Below, in pieces: positions 8,947 to 17,597 of a stretch of DNA of 64,000 nt. The DNA is from Thiomicrorhabdus xiamenensis (lineage in GTDB: Bacteria; Pseudomonadota; Gammaproteobacteria; Thiomicrospirales; Thiomicrospiraceae). Location: contig NZ_CP054020.1 of NCBI RefSeq assembly GCF_013282625.1, positions 992,001 to 1,056,000 of the forward strand, given 5' to 3'. Made by a program: the position numbers and the translations under genes. The notes beneath the pieces are model-generated. The model was not told where the DNA came from and did not search any database. It saw only the letters and a list, made by a program, of their open reading frames with translations. Each line of letters starts with the position of its first letter. The stretch's first letter is position 1.

Positions 8947-10440
8947 TCAGAACTGGAAATATAAAAACTCTGAGACTTTGGACAGAGACATAACCGATAA
9001 CCCGGCCAGAGCACCAACGGCAAGCACCCATTGCGGTGCCGGTTTCCAAGCAATAACCTGTTTAGGCGGTTCTGGTTCAAACTCTCCTGCATCCAGTTTG
9101 TCCGGGCCGGTATAGCCAACAATTTGTTGGGTGTTCGGTGCAAACCACGCCAGAAACAGTAGCCCGAAGATGACGGGGATAGCCATATCTAGCGGTACCA
9201 AGTAGGATTCGGCTGTGATCTCGTTCATACCGGCCATTGAGTGCAAAATAGACAGCGCCGTTCCGATGTCTGCGGCACGGAAAAAGACCCAGGCCACGAC
9301 AACGGCCAAAAAGGTAATCAAATGACCGAGTCGAATCTCGAGGAAGCCGACGGATTTGGGCATAAATGGCAATTTGGAGCGGATTTGATGCCAGCTGTGG
9401 TTTATGACCAGGTAGATGCCGTGTAATGCCCCCCAGACAACAAAGGTCCAGCCTGCACCATGCCATAATCCTCCGAGAAGCATGGTGACCATCAGATTCA
9501 AAAGGCGTCTCGCCTTGCCGTTGCGGTTTCCGCCTAAGGGGATGTACAGATAGTCTCTTAAAAAACGCGACAGTGTCATGTGCCATCTGCGCCAGAAATC
9601 AACAATACTGGTTGCCTTATAGGGGGAGGCAAAATTCATTGGCAGGTGTATACCGAACATCAAGGCTATTCCGATGGCCATGTCGGAATAAGCGGAAAAG
9701 TCAAAATAGAGTTGAACGGTATAAGCCAGAGCAGCAGTCCACGCGGACAGCATGTCCAATGTTGTGCCATTGGCTGCGCTGTCAAACAAGGGGGATGCAT
9801 ATAAGGCCGCGGTATCCGCCAGCAAAACCTTTTTGGCCAGGCCTATTGCGAAGATTGTCACGCCCATCGCCAGGGTTGTATCCAGAATTTTTCCCTTGCT
9901 ATAAAACTGCGGCATCATCTCTGAGTGATGAACGATCGGGCCAGCGATCAACTGCGGAAAGAAAGTGACGAATAACGAAAAATCCAGAAGGTTGATCTGT
10001 TGCAGTTTTCCCTGATAAGTATCCACCAGGAAAGCGATTTTTTGAAAAGTAATAAAGGATATGCCCAGCGGAAGGACGATGGTGGCAATGATAATGTCGA
10101 CACCGGTCAGTTCGTTGAGATTGTCGACAAAGAAGTTCGCATATTTGAAGTAACCGAGCAGGCTAAGGTTAACGGTGATACCGACAATCAATAAAATTTT
10201 TGCCAGGCTCGGCTGTGCGATACGTCTCTCGAATATGGCGGTGGCAACGGCAAAGTTAAATAACATCTGAGGAATCAGAAGTGTCAGATACACCGGGTTC
10301 CAATAGCCATAGAACACCAGTGAGAGAATGACCAGAGATAGAAATGAAACTCTGGACATTCCCTGACTTCGCAGAAAGTGGAAGATCACCAATGCAATGG
10401 GGAGAAAGACAAACAAGAAGCTATACGAGTTGAATAACAT
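8947..10440 (-). CDS. MBOAT-family O-acyltransferase (AlgI-like)
   Basis: A 497-aa polytopic membrane protein opening with LFNSYSFLFVFLPIA, the usual start of AlgI-type MBOAT proteins. The two family signatures are present: DFWRRWHMTLSRFLRDYLYIP and LGGLWHGAGWTFVVWG, the latter holding the invariant catalytic His. Family members pass an acyl group, normally acetyl, across the inner membrane for transfer to an exported polysaccharide. The gene sits between the glycosyltransferase (15-bp gap) and the SGNH-like gene (16-bp gap), forming a coherent synthesis and acetylation set. There is no dlt or alg gene nearby, so the polymer is neither clearly teichoic acid-like nor alginate. Confidence 0.9.
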   Translation of the reverse strand: MLFNSYSFLFVFLPIALVIFHFLRSQGMSRVSFLSLVILSLVFYGYWNPVYLTLLIPQMLFNFAVATAIFERRIAQPSLAKILLIVGITVNLSLLGYFKYANFFVDNLNELTGVDIIIATIVLPLGISFITFQKIAFLVDTYQGKLQQINLLDFSLFVTFFPQLIAGPIVHHSEMMPQFYSKGKILDTTLAMGVTIFAIGLAKKVLLADTAALYASPLFDSAANGTTLDMLSAWTAALAYTVQLYFDFSAYSDMAIGIALMFGIHLPMNFASPYKATSIVDFWRRWHMTLSRFLRDYLYIPLGGNRNGKARRLLNLMVTMLLGGLWHGAGWTFVVWGALHGIYLVINHSWHQIRSKLPFMPKSVGFLEIRLGHLITFLAVVVAWVFFRAADIGTALSILHSMAGMNEITAESYLVPLDMAIPVIFGLLFLAWFAPNTQQIVGYTGPDKLDAGEFEPEPPKQVIAWKPAPQWVLAVGALAGLSVMSLSKVSEFLYFQF

Positions 10441-10454
10441 AATAACTCCATTGA

Positions 10455-12359
10455 CTAATCAGTCTTCATGATCGGGTTATGGGGTTCTGAAACCAGTGCC
10501 AACTGTTCTTCAGCTTCTTCAGCCAAAGATCGTCTTTTAATCCCTTTTTCGGCTAAAAGGGTAAGGAGCGGGGCACTGAAGAAAAGCAGACTTTGCAGAA
10601 TCCAGCCAACGGCTACCAGATGAACCAGACTCGAGTCGCTGGCAAACACTAACATCAAGCTGGCTACAGTCAGCATACTGGTGCCGAGTATCAGCTCCGG
10701 AAGGGCTGCGCTCAGTGTTCCGATCCCCAGAGGCAGGACTTTGAATTTATTCGTTCTGCGCCAGGGTGAGTTCTCTGTAAACAATCCTCTCAGGCTTGCG
10801 ACCCTGATGATGTAGTCTAAAGAGGTTGTTGCCATCAGCGCACCGATGGTTTCTTTGATGCTGCATCCCATAGATGCCCGGAAAAGATGCCATTTCAATA
10901 CCAGCGCCGAAACACCTGAGACCGCCAACGCAATCCATATATGAGATGGGATATGAATAGACTCCTCATGAATCAACATTGAGGCGACAGCCAAGGCCCC
11001 GAGCGGAAGTAAGAGAAATTCCAGCCCGGATTTTATCGCTCCCAATCCATGAATGGCATGATGCACTTTTTGCATTGCGGTTAAAGCGGACGCTTTAGCA
11101 AATGGTTTGGGTAAAAGTAAACGGTAGTGCCGTCGGAGTTCTTGAATAGGGCCGAATGTCCAGCGAAATCGCTGCTTTTTATAACCTTCAAAGTTTTCCG
11201 GAATCAGTCCTTGCCCGTACACTTTATTCAGGTAATGAGAGCGATAGCCTAGAGCATGTATGCGTACACACAGTTCCGAGTCTTCAGTTAAACACCACTC
11301 TGCCCAGCCGCCTACTTCATCCAGTACACGGCGTCGTATGATTCCCATGGTGCCGACGGTCAATGCCGCCATCCGTTCATTACGGCTTATCAGTGTTGTC
11401 GAAAAAACTAACCGGTATTCCCAGTTGCACATTTTCAAATACGAATCCGAGTTCCAGTCGCGATAGGATTGCGGGGTTTGAATAAAGCCCATTTTAGGAT
11501 CGTCAAAATAGCCAACCAGTTCGGAGAGAAAGTTTGCATTCACCCGGTAGTCACTGTCTACGACACTGATCAGTTCTGCATCTTCAGCCGTGTTTTGAAG
11601 CGCAAAATTTAAGGCTCCGGCTTTGGCTCCCGGTAAATTTTCGAGATGAAAAAACCGAAAACGTTCCCCCAGTTTCTTGCAGTGCTGCTCAACCGGTCGC
11701 CACAGGCTGGGGTCCGTTGTATTGTTGTCAATCATCAAGACTTCAAAGTTCGGGTAATCCAGTTTTGCCAGAGTATTTAAGGTATCGATAACCAGTTCAG
11801 GCGGTTCGGAATAAGCCGGTACATGCAAAGAGACTTTCGGATAATGCGTTCGTGGAGGGCGTATTTCCGGGTCTTGCTTACGATGCCAGGCTTTTCTGCA
11901 GATCACTTCCCATTGTTCATAGCTCTGCACTAACCCGATGCTTAGGCTAACCACTGTGATAACAAATGCGGTGGAAATGATCAGGAATGTTAACCAGCCC
12001 ACCTCTGCATTGGCTAGTATTGCAACCCCCCAGGCTAAACCGGCCAGACTGAGGTTCAGGTGTGCGGCCATCAACAGATTACCGGCCACTGAAAAACCTC
12101 TAAGGTAGTGGTGCGCCAGAGTGGTAATACTCAGAGCGATGGCAATCGGTATCACCAAGGCTTCCAATTCGGATTGCAGAAATTTCAGGGATACCATCGT
12201 TGTAACGGTATACAGCGAGGCAATTATGAGTGTTTTGTATAGCGTTAGGGTGATGCTGCTCAGTTTATTGATCAAAAGAAGCAAGACACTAAAAGCAAAC
12301 AAGAAAGAAGCAAAAGCTAGATTAGTAGCAATTTGTTCCGAAAAATGTACAGAAAACAT
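10455..12359 (-). CDS. Processive family-2 glycosyltransferase (cellulose-synthase-like)
   Basis: A 634-aa inner-membrane GT2 enzyme. It has four or so N-terminal helices (residues 1-150), a cytoplasmic catalytic domain and further helices from about residue 430. The catalytic landmarks are in order: IDNNTTD, VVDSDY (the DxD metal and nucleotide site), CLTEDSEL (TED, catalytic base) and KKQRFRW (QxxRW, product binding). This is the arrangement of processive synthases such as BcsA and PgaC. No PilZ domain follows, so direct c-di-GMP control through the same polypeptide is unlikely. It is the first gene of the minus-strand operon, and GGAGG precedes the ATG by about 9 bases. The polymer made is unknown. 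Confidence 0.9.
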   Translation of the reverse strand: MFSVHFSEQIATNLAFASFLFAFSVLLLLINKLSSITLTLYKTLIIASLYTVTTMVSLKFLQSELEALVIPIAIALSITTLAHHYLRGFSVAGNLLMAAHLNLSLAGLAWGVAILANAEVGWLTFLIISTAFVITVVSLSIGLVQSYEQWEVICRKAWHRKQDPEIRPPRTHYPKVSLHVPAYSEPPELVIDTLNTLAKLDYPNFEVLMIDNNTTDPSLWRPVEQHCKKLGERFRFFHLENLPGAKAGALNFALQNTAEDAELISVVDSDYRVNANFLSELVGYFDDPKMGFIQTPQSYRDWNSDSYLKMCNWEYRLVFSTTLISRNERMAALTVGTMGIIRRRVLDEVGGWAEWCLTEDSELCVRIHALGYRSHYLNKVYGQGLIPENFEGYKKQRFRWTFGPIQELRRHYRLLLPKPFAKASALTAMQKVHHAIHGLGAIKSGLEFLLLPLGALAVASMLIHEESIHIPSHIWIALAVSGVSALVLKWHLFRASMGCSIKETIGALMATTSLDYIIRVASLRGLFTENSPWRRTNKFKVLPLGIGTLSAALPELILGTSMLTVASLMLVFASDSSLVHLVAVGWILQSLLFFSAPLLTLLAEKGIKRRSLAEEAEEQLALVSEPHNPIMKTD

Positions 12360-12916
12360 ATGGGTGATCCTCCATTAGCAGATGAGCTGTAGTGGATAAC
12401 AGGTACAAGTCGCAAACAGTTGCGCGACTTAATATTTAAAAAATATTGCTACGTTTAGAGTTGTTAATTAAATGGATAAAGCACTGAAGGCTTCGGAACT
12501 TAGTTGGAAAATTGTTGGGTTAGAATTTTTGATTGCTAGTAAGAAACTATTAAGATCATGCTTTTTCCAGCAGTATTGATGCCAAATACATTAGAAAAGT
12601 ATATATTGAGCGTTAAGTATATTTATATGTGTTTAAAAATACTGTTATTTCGGATGTTGTTCTAAAAACAGCCAAAACAAAAAAGGCTTTATCACATCGA
12701 GTTGTCATTAAATGGATCATTTTTTATCAGAATTGCACAAAAAAGGTGCTAAAAAGCTTTATTTTCAATGAGTAAAATTTCTAGGGGGGGAGGGCAAATG
12801 GTATAAGCAAATACGAGTTGTTAAAAATGCTTGTAAGAGAATTGAGGGCTGTTCAAACTTTAAAGTGGTGTAGCGTTATGAGCACTTAAGCCATAAGCAC
12901 CTAAAACAGTTTGTAA
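12360..12916. other. AT-rich spacer before the integrated elements; no gene
   Basis: A 560-bp stretch rich in A and T with no supported coding frame. The right part probably derives from a decayed integrative element, because a relic of an integrase end and an att copy follow immediately. The left part should hold the promoter of the minus-strand polysaccharide operon. No specific promoter is called. Confidence 0.5.
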
Positions 12917-12964
12917 TTCCAGAGCGGGCTAGCTACAAAACCGGCTACATTGGCTTTTCGCTAG
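12917..12964 (+). pseudogene. Relic of an integrase 3' end (third element)
   Basis: A 15-codon frame ends in TKPATLAFR and a stop, and aligns at DNA level with the end of the integrase at 24439-25461 (TNFPTLAKFG): CTACAAA, CTACATTGGC and the following AATAAAAAAGCCCTGA are shared in the same order and spacing. A stop lies immediately upstream, so nothing more of the gene survives in frame. Together with the following hairpin and the att copy at 13025, this marks the right end of a formerly integrated, now mostly deleted element. Confidence 0.55.
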
Positions 12965-12967
12965 GCA

Positions 12968-13018
12968 ATAAAAAAGCCCTGAATCATTTCGCTTAAAAAC
13001 TAATGAAGTCAAGGCTTT
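12968..13018 (-). terminator. Degenerate copy of the element-end terminator
   Basis: AAAAAAGCCCTGA and GTCAAGGCTTT flank a poorly conserved middle. The same two arms occur beside the intact tRNA at 25463-25510, where read on the minus strand they form a hairpin ending in a T-run. This copy is probably the remnant of the same end structure. Confidence 0.45.
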
Positions 13019-13024
13019 GGAATT

Positions 13025-13069
13025 TGGTAGCGGGGGCTGGATTTGAACCAACGACCTTCGGGTTATGAG
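13025..13069. repeat. att copy A: 45-bp 3' part of tRNA-fMet
   Basis: Identical over 45 bp to positions 25516-25560, the segment of the initiator tRNA gene from the anticodon to the CCA end. The identity stops abruptly after ...TTATGAG, so it is a partial tRNA copy and not a gene. It is the left boundary of element 1 and was the right boundary of the decayed element to its left. Confidence 0.92.
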
Positions 13070-13302
13070 TAAACTCTGGAATAACCACTATCTTATTGAT
13101 TTATAAAATAAACTAGCAATCACGCCACTTCACACTATGTCATAATTAGCAACGATTTTATAAGCCTCCAAATCGCTTCCATAAACATTATTGTCATAGT
13201 CCTTTACATAATTTCAATGCTACGTCCGACGGAAAAATACAAAGTATCTTATTATAGGTATAATTCTATATTGACAACAACATGACATTGAAGAGATTTC
13301 TA

Positions 13303-14769
13303 ATGAAAGAAGACGTCTATAATTTATTTCTCTACACAGATGATGCCATTTTTGTAAAAGAGTATGGGGTCTCAGTTCACACATTTTATGGAACAGATGA
13401 AGAAAAATCTGAATACTTAAAATCACACGTAATAACAGACTTTGAATCAGCCCAGAAATTTAAAATACCGAATAGGTTTAAAATGATTCAAGTGAATGGT
13501 GATGAAATTTCAGGATGTATGAGGATTGATTCGGCTTTTCAATCATTAAATATTGCAGGAGCAGCTTTTTTCTCAGAAGCAATGATTAAACTTAATGCTC
13601 CCGCTGAACCTTTGTATGTATGTACAGTAATTGAAAATGGTAAACCAGTAGGAATTATGAATACAAAAAAAAGCAAATTTAATGGCAATACAATGAATGC
13701 TTTTTTACGAAGAGGTATCGATACAAAATTATCTAAGGAATTGATAGATAAGGGTTACAACTTAAGTAAACTCAAGCAACTTAAAAATTCTGAACTTTCT
13801 AATCTTGGTTTAAATGACGACCAAATTTTATCTATTAATGAAGGAGGCCGCCCGCCTATTCCCTCTGAAACATATATCAAATTGCTATATGAATCTAAAC
13901 GAACATGTTGTGTCTGTAGGGATGCTACAAAACCAATTATTATCCATCATATTGAAGAGTGGAGCCAAAGTAAAAGTCATGACGAGTCAAATTTAGTTGT
14001 TTTGTGTTTAGAACACCATGACTTAGCACATACAAAAAAAGAATTAAGCATCGATCTCAGCAAAAAACAATTACGGGAATTCAAGACTAAATGGATAGAA
14101 GACGCGAAGACTTCTGATGCTGAGGCTATTCTAGGCCTAGTCTCTCACGATTATTCAAGATGGGATTATTTTAATCATAGACGAATTTATGAATTGTTTT
14201 TAGATCTTAATATTAATGCTGAGAACTTCAAAACATTTTCAAAACTAAAAGATGCTGGATATGTTGATGATTTAGGAATTCTCGAAATTTCGACTGTTCA
14301 GAAAATGAATGAAAATAGACGTTACATGTACGATGATGGAAATGGCTTTATTCTCGTTTATTATATGAAAGAAGTTTTTGAATCTGTTTTGGCAAATCTT
14401 CCAATCATTAACATAACGGACAAATTTGATCGAGCTCAAATTAATTCGTTATTAAGGCCTGGTAGTTTTATTGCTTTTCAAGCAGGATTTTATTACAAAA
14501 ACATAAACACATCATTATCAGGTACAGACCAACTACGTAGAGCTCATTACAAGAAAAAGGGGATAAAGATAGAATTTACGTTTCCTCCTTTTGAAGCAAC
14601 CAGCTCTTCATCACATTCTGATAGTTTAACGGGGCACTCTGTTTCAACGGTTATCTGTATAGTAAAATCGATTTACGATAAAGACGATTACTTAAATATT
14701 GATGTAAGTTGTTTGGCTATAGGAAGTTACTTTGAAAATTGCAGGTTCAAGCAAGATAAACGTTTTTAA
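13303..14769 (+). CDS. HNH endonuclease domain protein, cargo of element 1
   Basis: A 488-aa protein with an HNH nuclease domain in the middle (about residues 202-246): CCVCRD, then IIIHHIEEW, NLVVLCLEHH and DLAHTK. This gives the two Cys pairs and the His-His/Asn/His pattern of a zinc-supported HNH site. The N-terminal 200 residues and the C-terminal 240 residues match nothing I recognise; the last part is beta-rich with a conserved-looking RPGSFIAFQAGFYY stretch. The start at 13303 is preferred over an in-frame ATG at 13282 because AAGAGA precedes it. It sits in the cargo slot beside the att site, so a role in phage or plasmid defence is plausible but unproven. Confidence 0.75.
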   Translation: MKEDVYNLFLYTDDAIFVKEYGVSVHTFYGTDEEKSEYLKSHVITDFESAQKFKIPNRFKMIQVNGDEISGCMRIDSAFQSLNIAGAAFFSEAMIKLNAPAEPLYVCTVIENGKPVGIMNTKKSKFNGNTMNAFLRRGIDTKLSKELIDKGYNLSKLKQLKNSELSNLGLNDDQILSINEGGRPPIPSETYIKLLYESKRTCCVCRDATKPIIIHHIEEWSQSKSHDESNLVVLCLEHHDLAHTKKELSIDLSKKQLREFKTKWIEDAKTSDAEAILGLVSHDYSRWDYFNHRRIYELFLDLNINAENFKTFSKLKDAGYVDDLGILEISTVQKMNENRRYMYDDGNGFILVYYMKEVFESVLANLPIINITDKFDRAQINSLLRPGSFIAFQAGFYYKNINTSLSGTDQLRRAHYKKKGIKIEFTFPPFEATSSSSHSDSLTGHSVSTVICIVKSIYDKDDYLNIDVSCLAIGSYFENCRFKQDKRF

Positions 14770-14823
14770 AGCCAGATGCTAGACTGATTTAGTCACTTTT
14801 AAACATTTTAGGTATTGTAAATA

Positions 14824-15312
14824 ATGCTAAAAAATCTACTTAATTTTATATCCCAGCATGTACTAAAGCTAGCGTGGTTCACCATGCTGTTCATCCCCTC
14901 TATAGGTGGAATTCTTACCTATTTTGGATACGGTACCGCTTTTGCTAGATCTGGAGCCATTCTTGTCTGCTTTGCAATAGTAATCATTTTCTTTAACCAT
15001 GGAATAAATCGAAACATTGATTATTCCAAAACAGTTCTTGGGCGTCTTTCAAAGTATTCATTTAACCACAAGAAGATTAAAGAGGAGCTGGATGCAGAGC
15101 ATCAATATCGAACCCCCGTGTTAAATGATATTCAAACAAAATATAACGAACAATTAGCGGTGTTCATACAAGATTTAAGAAGCACTCACTCAAAAGCAGT
15201 TGATAGACTTGATGCAAAAAAAGCAAGATTGGTTTTAGTCGAATTCATGAGTGGACTTTTGGGGACTTTGATATGGGGATTTGGAGATTTGCTTGTCAGC
15301 CAACCTTGTTGA
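14824..15312 (+). CDS. Small membrane protein, cargo of element 1
   Basis: A 162-aa protein with two N-terminal hydrophobic helices (about residues 14-34 and 42-60), a charged helical middle (about 62-135) and a third hydrophobic segment near the C-terminus (about 138-158). No family is recognised. It follows the HNH gene by 54 bp on the same strand, so the two may form a unit in which one senses or cuts DNA and the other acts on the membrane. That pairing is inference from proximity. It resembles Pycsar TM effectors only in size and topology, and there is no cyclase beside it. Confidence 0.6.
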   Translation: MLKNLLNFISQHVLKLAWFTMLFIPSIGGILTYFGYGTAFARSGAILVCFAIVIIFFNHGINRNIDYSKTVLGRLSKYSFNHKKIKEELDAEHQYRTPVLNDIQTKYNEQLAVFIQDLRSTHSKAVDRLDAKKARLVLVEFMSGLLGTLIWGFGDLLVSQPC

Positions 15313-15354
15313 TGCTTTAAGCGTTTCTACTAAATTCTGGTTTCGTTGACATTT

Positions 15355-16203
15355 ATGAAATCCGCCGAATTCAAAGCAAGAATTTTAGAGCTCATTTTCC
15401 CTCCCGTTCTTGAAACCTACGAACGGGAGTTCCTGCCACTTTTTTTGAATATCTCAAAGCCAGCATTCCAGTCAATGATTGGGAAAGATGAATCAAATCC
15501 CTTCCAAAATCTTGATTGGGCTTTTTTGTACTTAGATGAAGAACAGCTTTACCAGCAAACAAGAGCCGAAGTTACCTCCAATATTTTTGCCGCTTGTGGT
15601 TTAAATGCCAACACTCAAGAAGAACCAAAAGAAATGAATGAAAGATTGGTACGATATATCTTGCTCCGCATTCAACGTTATATGAGGAACTTCTCTTTTG
15701 ATGATGAGCATAATCAAGAACTCGAATTACTCTCTAATCAACTTGGATTTGAACAAGAGTTTTTTGTCAAAGTGTCCATTGCGCAGTTCTACAATTCTTT
15801 GAGTGTTGTCCAAAACGGTAAACGCCTGAACTATTTCGTTAATCGTTTTATTGAAAGAGGGAAAAAATTAGACCTAATCAAAGCAGTCAAAGTAGACCCA
15901 TCAGTACTAGAGTTAGATGCGGTCAAAAATAGACTTAACGAGCTGAGTCCAGTTAAACGCCACAATTTTGATACCTCGATTTTATCAGCAGTTGAAAAAC
16001 CGTCTTTAACTCCTGACAAGCGCAAGAAATATCTAATGCTTGCCATCTTCCTTAATTTTGCATCTGCACTCGGTTTCTTGTCCAAACCCAACCCAATCAC
16101 CAATCCTAAGTTGCAACAATTAGCCATCAAGTTTGGCTTAATCACAGACTCTTATATCGATGATGAATTTAGAAAACTCGCTATCTACTACAGAAATCGA
16201 TAA
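15355..16203 (+). CDS. Conserved backbone protein of unknown function, element 1
   Basis: A 282-aa helical protein, counterpart of the gene at 22010-22846 in element 2. The shared core is IAQFYNSLSVVQN...KL...VKVDPSVLEL..V...L..LS in this copy, and the C-terminal KKYLML segment aligns too, while the N-terminal halves have diverged strongly. No domain is recognised. It always lies between the cargo and rep, so it may act in replication control, immunity or cargo regulation. An in-frame TTG at 15346 is the only earlier start, and neither start has a clear ribosome site. Conservation in both elements shows it is a real backbone gene. Confidence 0.65.
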   Translation: MKSAEFKARILELIFPPVLETYEREFLPLFLNISKPAFQSMIGKDESNPFQNLDWAFLYLDEEQLYQQTRAEVTSNIFAACGLNANTQEEPKEMNERLVRYILLRIQRYMRNFSFDDEHNQELELLSNQLGFEQEFFVKVSIAQFYNSLSVVQNGKRLNYFVNRFIERGKKLDLIKAVKVDPSVLELDAVKNRLNELSPVKRHNFDTSILSAVEKPSLTPDKRKKYLMLAIFLNFASALGFLSKPNPITNPKLQQLAIKFGLITDSYIDDEFRKLAIYYRNR

Positions 16204-16206
16204 ATT

Positions 16207-16242
16207 TCTGGGGGGTAACTTTACGAAAACTTAGCCCCCAGA
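16207..16242 (+). terminator. Hairpin after the backbone gene, element 1
   Basis: TCTGGGGGGTAA and TTAGCCCCCAGA pair over 12 positions with one mismatch around a 12-base loop, four bases after the stop codon. The bases after it (TTCTTTAT) form only a weak U-tract. It may terminate or attenuate transcription into rep. Confidence 0.5.
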
Positions 16243-16320
16243 TTCTTTATACCCTGCCATTTCATAATTTTCTCCAAGAACAAATGTTCTATTTTTCGAA
16301 TAATTGAATTGGAGATTGTT

Positions 16321-16860
16321 ATGAAATCTAACAAGACTACGGAACAACATGAAGCGCGTAAGAGTGGGGGCTTGCAGGAGCGCGCAGGCTCTGCGCGCCC
16401 TCAAGCCACCTCGCGAACGTGCAACAAGGGTACCTCACCTTGTAAGACAGTACCCCATACATACCAAAACGAACAAATCATCACTCCGTTACGAACGGCA
16501 ATAGACAGCTTATACCTAACGTATCGCGGAACGATTTACTCAAAAATTAATGACCAGCTTGAACACTTAAAACAGATTGCTGGCAATAAAACACCTTATC
16601 CAACCTCGGATGCAGTCTTCAAGGTTCACGGTCATTGTTTTGAGGTTAGGCCGTCTGGTGCCAAAAACTTTGCTTATGTTCTGCAAGATAATTGGTTCTA
16701 TATAAAAATTTCTTCGTCTAATGCGACCACTCTCCCTTTGGCATCAGTCCAGATCAGTAGTGAATTGCTAACACACCAGCCTTTAAAAAGGATTCTGAAC
16801 GACCTCAAGAAGATCATTTCTACCATTGGTCATATCGAAGGGGAGGATGAATCATGCTAA
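16321..16860 (+). CDS. Replication initiation factor, N-terminal part (split rep), element 1
   Basis: A 179-aa protein equal to the N-terminal part of the single 415-aa rep protein of element 2 (22964-24211). The start at ATG 16321 has GGAG six bases upstream. The first 30 codons contain the 75-bp hairpin block; after it the sequences match in PLRTAIDSLYLTYRG, FAYVLQDNWFYIKISS and VQISSELLT. The frame ends at TAA 16858-16860 inside an overlap with the next gene (ATGCTAA), exactly where the element 2 protein continues into its SRLDLCMDF motif. This half lacks the RFD and YDK catalytic-type motifs. Confidence 0.75.
   Translation: MKSNKTTEQHEARKSGGLQERAGSARPQATSRTCNKGTSPCKTVPHTYQNEQIITPLRTAIDSLYLTYRGTIYSKINDQLEHLKQIAGNKTPYPTSDAVFKVHGHCFEVRPSGAKNFAYVLQDNWFYIKISSSNATTLPLASVQISSELLTHQPLKRILNDLKKIISTIGHIEGEDESC
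16351..16425 (+). repeat. 75-bp conserved block with 16-bp bulged hairpin, element 1
   Basis: This block is identical to 22994-23068 at 73 of 75 positions, while the coding sequence on both sides has diverged widely. Its centre (16369-16407) folds as GGCTTG/CAAGCC, AGG/CCT and GCGCGCA/TGCGCGC around a GGCTC loop, 16 base pairs with two single-base bulges. Strong DNA conservation plus an inverted repeat inside a rep gene is what a rolling-circle origin or oriT nick region would look like. That assignment is inference. Confidence 0.8.
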
Positions 16861-17597
16861 ATCCTCTAATCAGTCGTTTCGATATCTGCTTCGATTTTTT
16901 CTCTAATACCTTCTCGTTTGATGAAGTATCAGACCGGGATTGGGTTACTCAAGCTCAGCAGATAAATAGCTTTTTAATCAATGGTCAGCGTTCTGGATTT
17001 AAGTTTGGCAAACAGGGCGTTGTTTGTCGTATTTACGATAAAACCCGTGAGATCAAAGAACAATCTAAAAAGTTCTATCTCTATGACCTCTGGAAATCTC
17101 AAGGATGGGATGGAGAATCCATTGTCTGGCGTATTGAATTCGAGTTTCATACCGAAGTTTTAAAACAGATCGGATTGCGGGAAATCGAAAAAGCGATAAG
17201 CAATCAAGCAGAACTCTGGGCGGCAGTCACCAAACACTGGCTAAAACTGGTTATTCCAAATCCAAACGATAGTAACCGTTCACGTTGGCAAGTTCATCCT
17301 GTCTGGGAAGAGGTTCAGCAAGCGACTTCACTTGGAGCAGAGCCAATTGTCAAAGAAGTGGCAAAAGTCCGTTTGCCATCCAGCGAAACGCTGTTTGTTA
17401 ATGGGCTTGGCTATTTAATCTCGTTTATGGCATCCAGACGAATTACGAATTTTGAAGAAGGGTTAAAAGCCTATTCAGAAGAAGCCGAAAATTATTACGA
17501 CTTCCTTGGTAAGAATTTAAAAACCGTACTCAAGCAAAAGCTCAATGAGCGTGCTAAACGGTTCAATATCCCTTTAGAGGAGTTGGATTATGACTGA
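16854..17597 (+). CDS. Replication initiation factor, catalytic part (split rep), element 1
   Basis: A 247-aa protein matching the C-terminal part of the element 2 rep. It starts in the ATGCTAA overlap, with a strong GGGGAGGA ribosome site seven or so bases upstream. It holds ISRFDICFDF, VCRIYDKTREI and VWRIEFEF, which fit the replication-initiation-factor family (Rep_trans, which includes rolling-circle Rep proteins and MobT/NicK-type relaxases). The C-terminal FVNGLGYLISFMA region is conserved with element 2. The ribosome site suggests the split is functional and the halves are translationally coupled. A recent frameshifted pseudogene is the alternative. Confidence 0.75.
   Translation: MLNPLISRFDICFDFFSNTFSFDEVSDRDWVTQAQQINSFLINGQRSGFKFGKQGVVCRIYDKTREIKEQSKKFYLYDLWKSQGWDGESIVWRIEFEFHTEVLKQIGLREIEKAISNQAELWAAVTKHWLKLVIPNPNDSNRSRWQVHPVWEEVQQATSLGAEPIVKEVAKVRLPSSETLFVNGLGYLISFMASRRITNFEEGLKAYSEEAENYYDFLGKNLKTVLKQKLNERAKRFNIPLEELDYD

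Noticed and set aside
12781-12806. G-rich run with a ribosome-like site and ATG before att copy A
   Set aside because: The frame closes after two codons (ATG GTA TAA), so no product is encoded.
14824-15312. Membrane protein of element 1 as the Pycsar effector for the cyclase of element 2
   Set aside because: It lies in another element, over 3.7 kb away and beside an HNH gene; known effectors are adjacent to their cyclase.
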